Shown here piece by piece: positions 12,217 to 13,462 of a DNA stretch of 13,462 bases. The stretch spans positions 1-13,462 of the forward strand of contig DATJJW010000247.1 of assembly GCA_035491935.1 (NCBI GenBank). Reading direction: 5' to 3'. This DNA is from DATJJW01 sp035491935. Lineage in GTDB: Bacteria; Pseudomonadota; Alphaproteobacteria; ATCC43930; CGMCC-115725. How positions within the stretch are numbered: position 1 is the stretch's first letter; each line of letters opens with the position of its first letter. The translations under genes were made by a program, and so were the position numbers. The notes beneath the pieces were generated by a model. That model saw only the letters and a list, made by a program, of their open reading frames with translations, was not told the origin of the DNA and did not search any database.

Positions 12217-12268
12217 GTTCGGCCGATCGTCCTGACGATTTATCCGGCAATTCATTTGGAGATGCAGC

Positions 12269-13384
12269 ATGAAGCTCGGTTGGTTGAACGGCATGGGTGT
12301 CGCCGGTGTCTCCTTGATGGCGATGGGCGCGTTGTCGCAGCCCGCCAAGGCCGATCCCTCCGCGGCGCTGGTCGCGGCCGCGAAGCAGGAAGGCGCGCTG
12401 ACCGTCATCGCGTTGCCGCATGACTGGTGCGGCTACGGCCCGATGATCGCCGACTTCAAGGCCAAGTATGGCCTGACCGTCAACGAGCTCAATCCTGATG
12501 CGGGCTCGGGCGACGAGATCGAGGCGATCAAGGCGAACAAGGGCAACAAGGGCCCGCAGGCGCCCGATACCATCGATGTCGGCCTTTCCTTCGGCCCGGA
12601 AGCCAAGGCGCAAGGGCTACTGGCGCCCTACAAGGTCTCGACCTGGAATTCCATCCCGGCTTCGGCCAAGGATGCCGACGGTTATTGGACCGGCGACTAT
12701 TACGGCGTGATGTCCTTCGAGGTGAATGACGATCTGATCGACAAGGCGCCGCGCGACTGGCCGGACCTTTTGAAGGCCGCCTACAAGAATTCCGTGGCGC
12801 TCGCCGGCGATCCGCGCTCGGCCAACGAGGCGATCCAGGCGATCTATGCCGCTGGCCTGTCGAAGACCGGCGGCAAATTCGACGGGTCGGGCACGGCCGG
12901 GCTCAACTTCTTCGCCCAGCTCAACAAATCGGGCAATTTCGTGCCGGTCACCGGCAAGGCGGCGCCGTTGGCCCAAGGCACCACGCCGATCGTCGTGCGC
13001 TGGGACTACAACGCGCTTGCCGATCGCGATTCGCTGAAGGGCAATCCGAAGGTCGACGTCATCATCCCGAAGACCGGCGTCGTCGCCGGCGTCTATGTCC
13101 AGGCGATCAGCGCCTATGCTCCGCACCCGAACGCCGCCAAGCTGTGGCTGGAATATCTCTATTCCGACGCCGGCCAGGTCGCGTGGCTGAAGGGCTATTG
13201 CCACCCGATCCGTTTCCAGGATCTCACCAAGCGCAAGAAGATCCCGGCCGATCTGCTGGCCAAACTGCCCAGCGCCTCGGCCTATTCCAAGGCGGTGTTC
13301 CCGACGCTCGACCAGCAGACCGCGTATAAGACCGATATCGCCAAGAACTGGGATACGGTCGTCGGCGCGGCGGTCAAGAAGTAG
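12269..13384 (+). CDS. ABC substrate-binding protein, Fe3+/polyamine/phosphonate class
   Basis: Periplasmic solute-binding protein of the extracellular family 1/6 type (spermidine/putrescine, ferric iron and 2-aminoethylphosphonate binders). The 371 residues start with a signal peptide (MKLGWLNG, hydrophobic to about 22, cleavage after AKA at 28). The mature start DPSAALVAAAKQEGALTVIAL is typical of the class. Other landmarks are YWTGDYYGVMSFEVN, the hinge-side AGDPRSANEAIQAIYAAGL and WLEYLYSDAGQVAWLKGYCHP. Two cysteines, C54 in DWCGYG and C311 in GYCHP, are both near predicted loops and could pair. The ATG has GGAG seven bases upstream. It is followed after 38 bases by another start codon with its own Shine-Dalgarno, as expected for an importer operon. 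The ligand is not assignable. Confidence 0.9.
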   Translation: MKLGWLNGMGVAGVSLMAMGALSQPAKADPSAALVAAAKQEGALTVIALPHDWCGYGPMIADFKAKYGLTVNELNPDAGSGDEIEAIKANKGNKGPQAPDTIDVGLSFGPEAKAQGLLAPYKVSTWNSIPASAKDADGYWTGDYYGVMSFEVNDDLIDKAPRDWPDLLKAAYKNSVALAGDPRSANEAIQAIYAAGLSKTGGKFDGSGTAGLNFFAQLNKSGNFVPVTGKAAPLAQGTTPIVVRWDYNALADRDSLKGNPKVDVIIPKTGVVAGVYVQAISAYAPHPNAAKLWLEYLYSDAGQVAWLKGYCHPIRFQDLTKRKKIPADLLAKLPSASAYSKAVFPTLDQQTAYKTDIAKNWDTVVGAAVKK

Positions 13385-13422
13385 CGGCGGACGGGCGACG
13401 GAAGGCGGGCGGAGCCCAGGCC

Positions 13423-13462
13423 ATGACGATCCAAGCCGAGGCGGTCTCCCTCTCGGCGCCCC
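13423..13462 (+). CDS. Start of a downstream gene, cut by window end (probable ABC component)
   Basis: Thirteen codons are visible, beginning MTIQAEAVSLSAP. GGAG at 13411-13414 lies eight bases before the ATG and the binding-protein stop is 38 bases upstream. Position argues for the permease or ATPase of the same importer. The few residues cannot decide between them. Confidence 0.55.
   Translation, partial: MTIQAEAVSLSAP

Overview
The window reads as ordinary chromosomal DNA from a high-GC (about two-thirds by eye) alphaproteobacterium. The support is the 41-residue ribosomal protein L36 with a single cysteine, the short ribbon-helix-helix (RHH_4-type) protein, the YgjP-like protease, the sigma/anti-sigma/periplasmic-sensor module, and two ABC-importer binding proteins of the kind that fill soil and rhizosphere genomes. 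The taxon is inferred from these family resemblances only. No tRNA, rRNA, insertion sequence, phage gene or CRISPR array was found.

Region 1 (1-7302) looks like a small-molecule uptake and catabolism island, almost all on the minus strand. A periplasmic esterase related to Alcaligenes esterase 713 (6124-7302) lies upstream of a four-gene operon: NMT1/TauA-type binding protein (4869-5885), ATPase (4046-4852), permease (3192-4046) and amidohydrolase (2360-3175). Gaps in the operon are 16 bases or overlaps. A second minus-strand operon holds an Ldh2-family malate/lactate-type dehydrogenase (825-1838) and, with a 4-base overlap, an iron-containing alcohol dehydrogenase cut by the window edge (1-828). 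A plus-strand YffB/ArsC-like thiol reductase (1957-2304) sits between the two operons. A plausible reading is ester cleavage in the periplasm, import of the product, ring or lactone hydrolysis, then two NAD(P)-linked redox steps. The substrate cannot be read from sequence.

Region 2 (7422-9049) is housekeeping: a YgjP-like zinc metallopeptidase, divergent rpmJ (L36), and a NUDIX hydrolase. A long inverted repeat separates rpmJ from the NUDIX gene.

Region 3 (9125-12105) is an envelope-stress module: ECF sigma factor, one-span anti-sigma candidate, membrane-anchored LTxxQ/CpxP-like sensor, and possibly a co-transcribed ribbon-helix-helix protein, all on the minus strand. A DUF1345 membrane protein diverges from them on the plus strand. 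Its C-terminal part resembles a pore loop.

Region 4 (12269-end) begins a second ABC importer of the Fe3+/polyamine/phosphonate binding-protein class. Its next gene is cut by the window end.

The most unusual non-coding DNA is the 238-base gap 5886-6123. It carries seven separate dyad symmetries, including a 12-bp perfect stem, in front of the first ABC operon. Other operator-like palindromes lie at 1855-1865, 1894-1906, 8503-8531, 11241-11261 and 12193-12216. I did not find a clearly new biological system. The strongest leads are the hairpin-rich leader, the composition of the esterase/ABC/amidohydrolase island, and the channel-like DUF1345 protein next to the sigma module.
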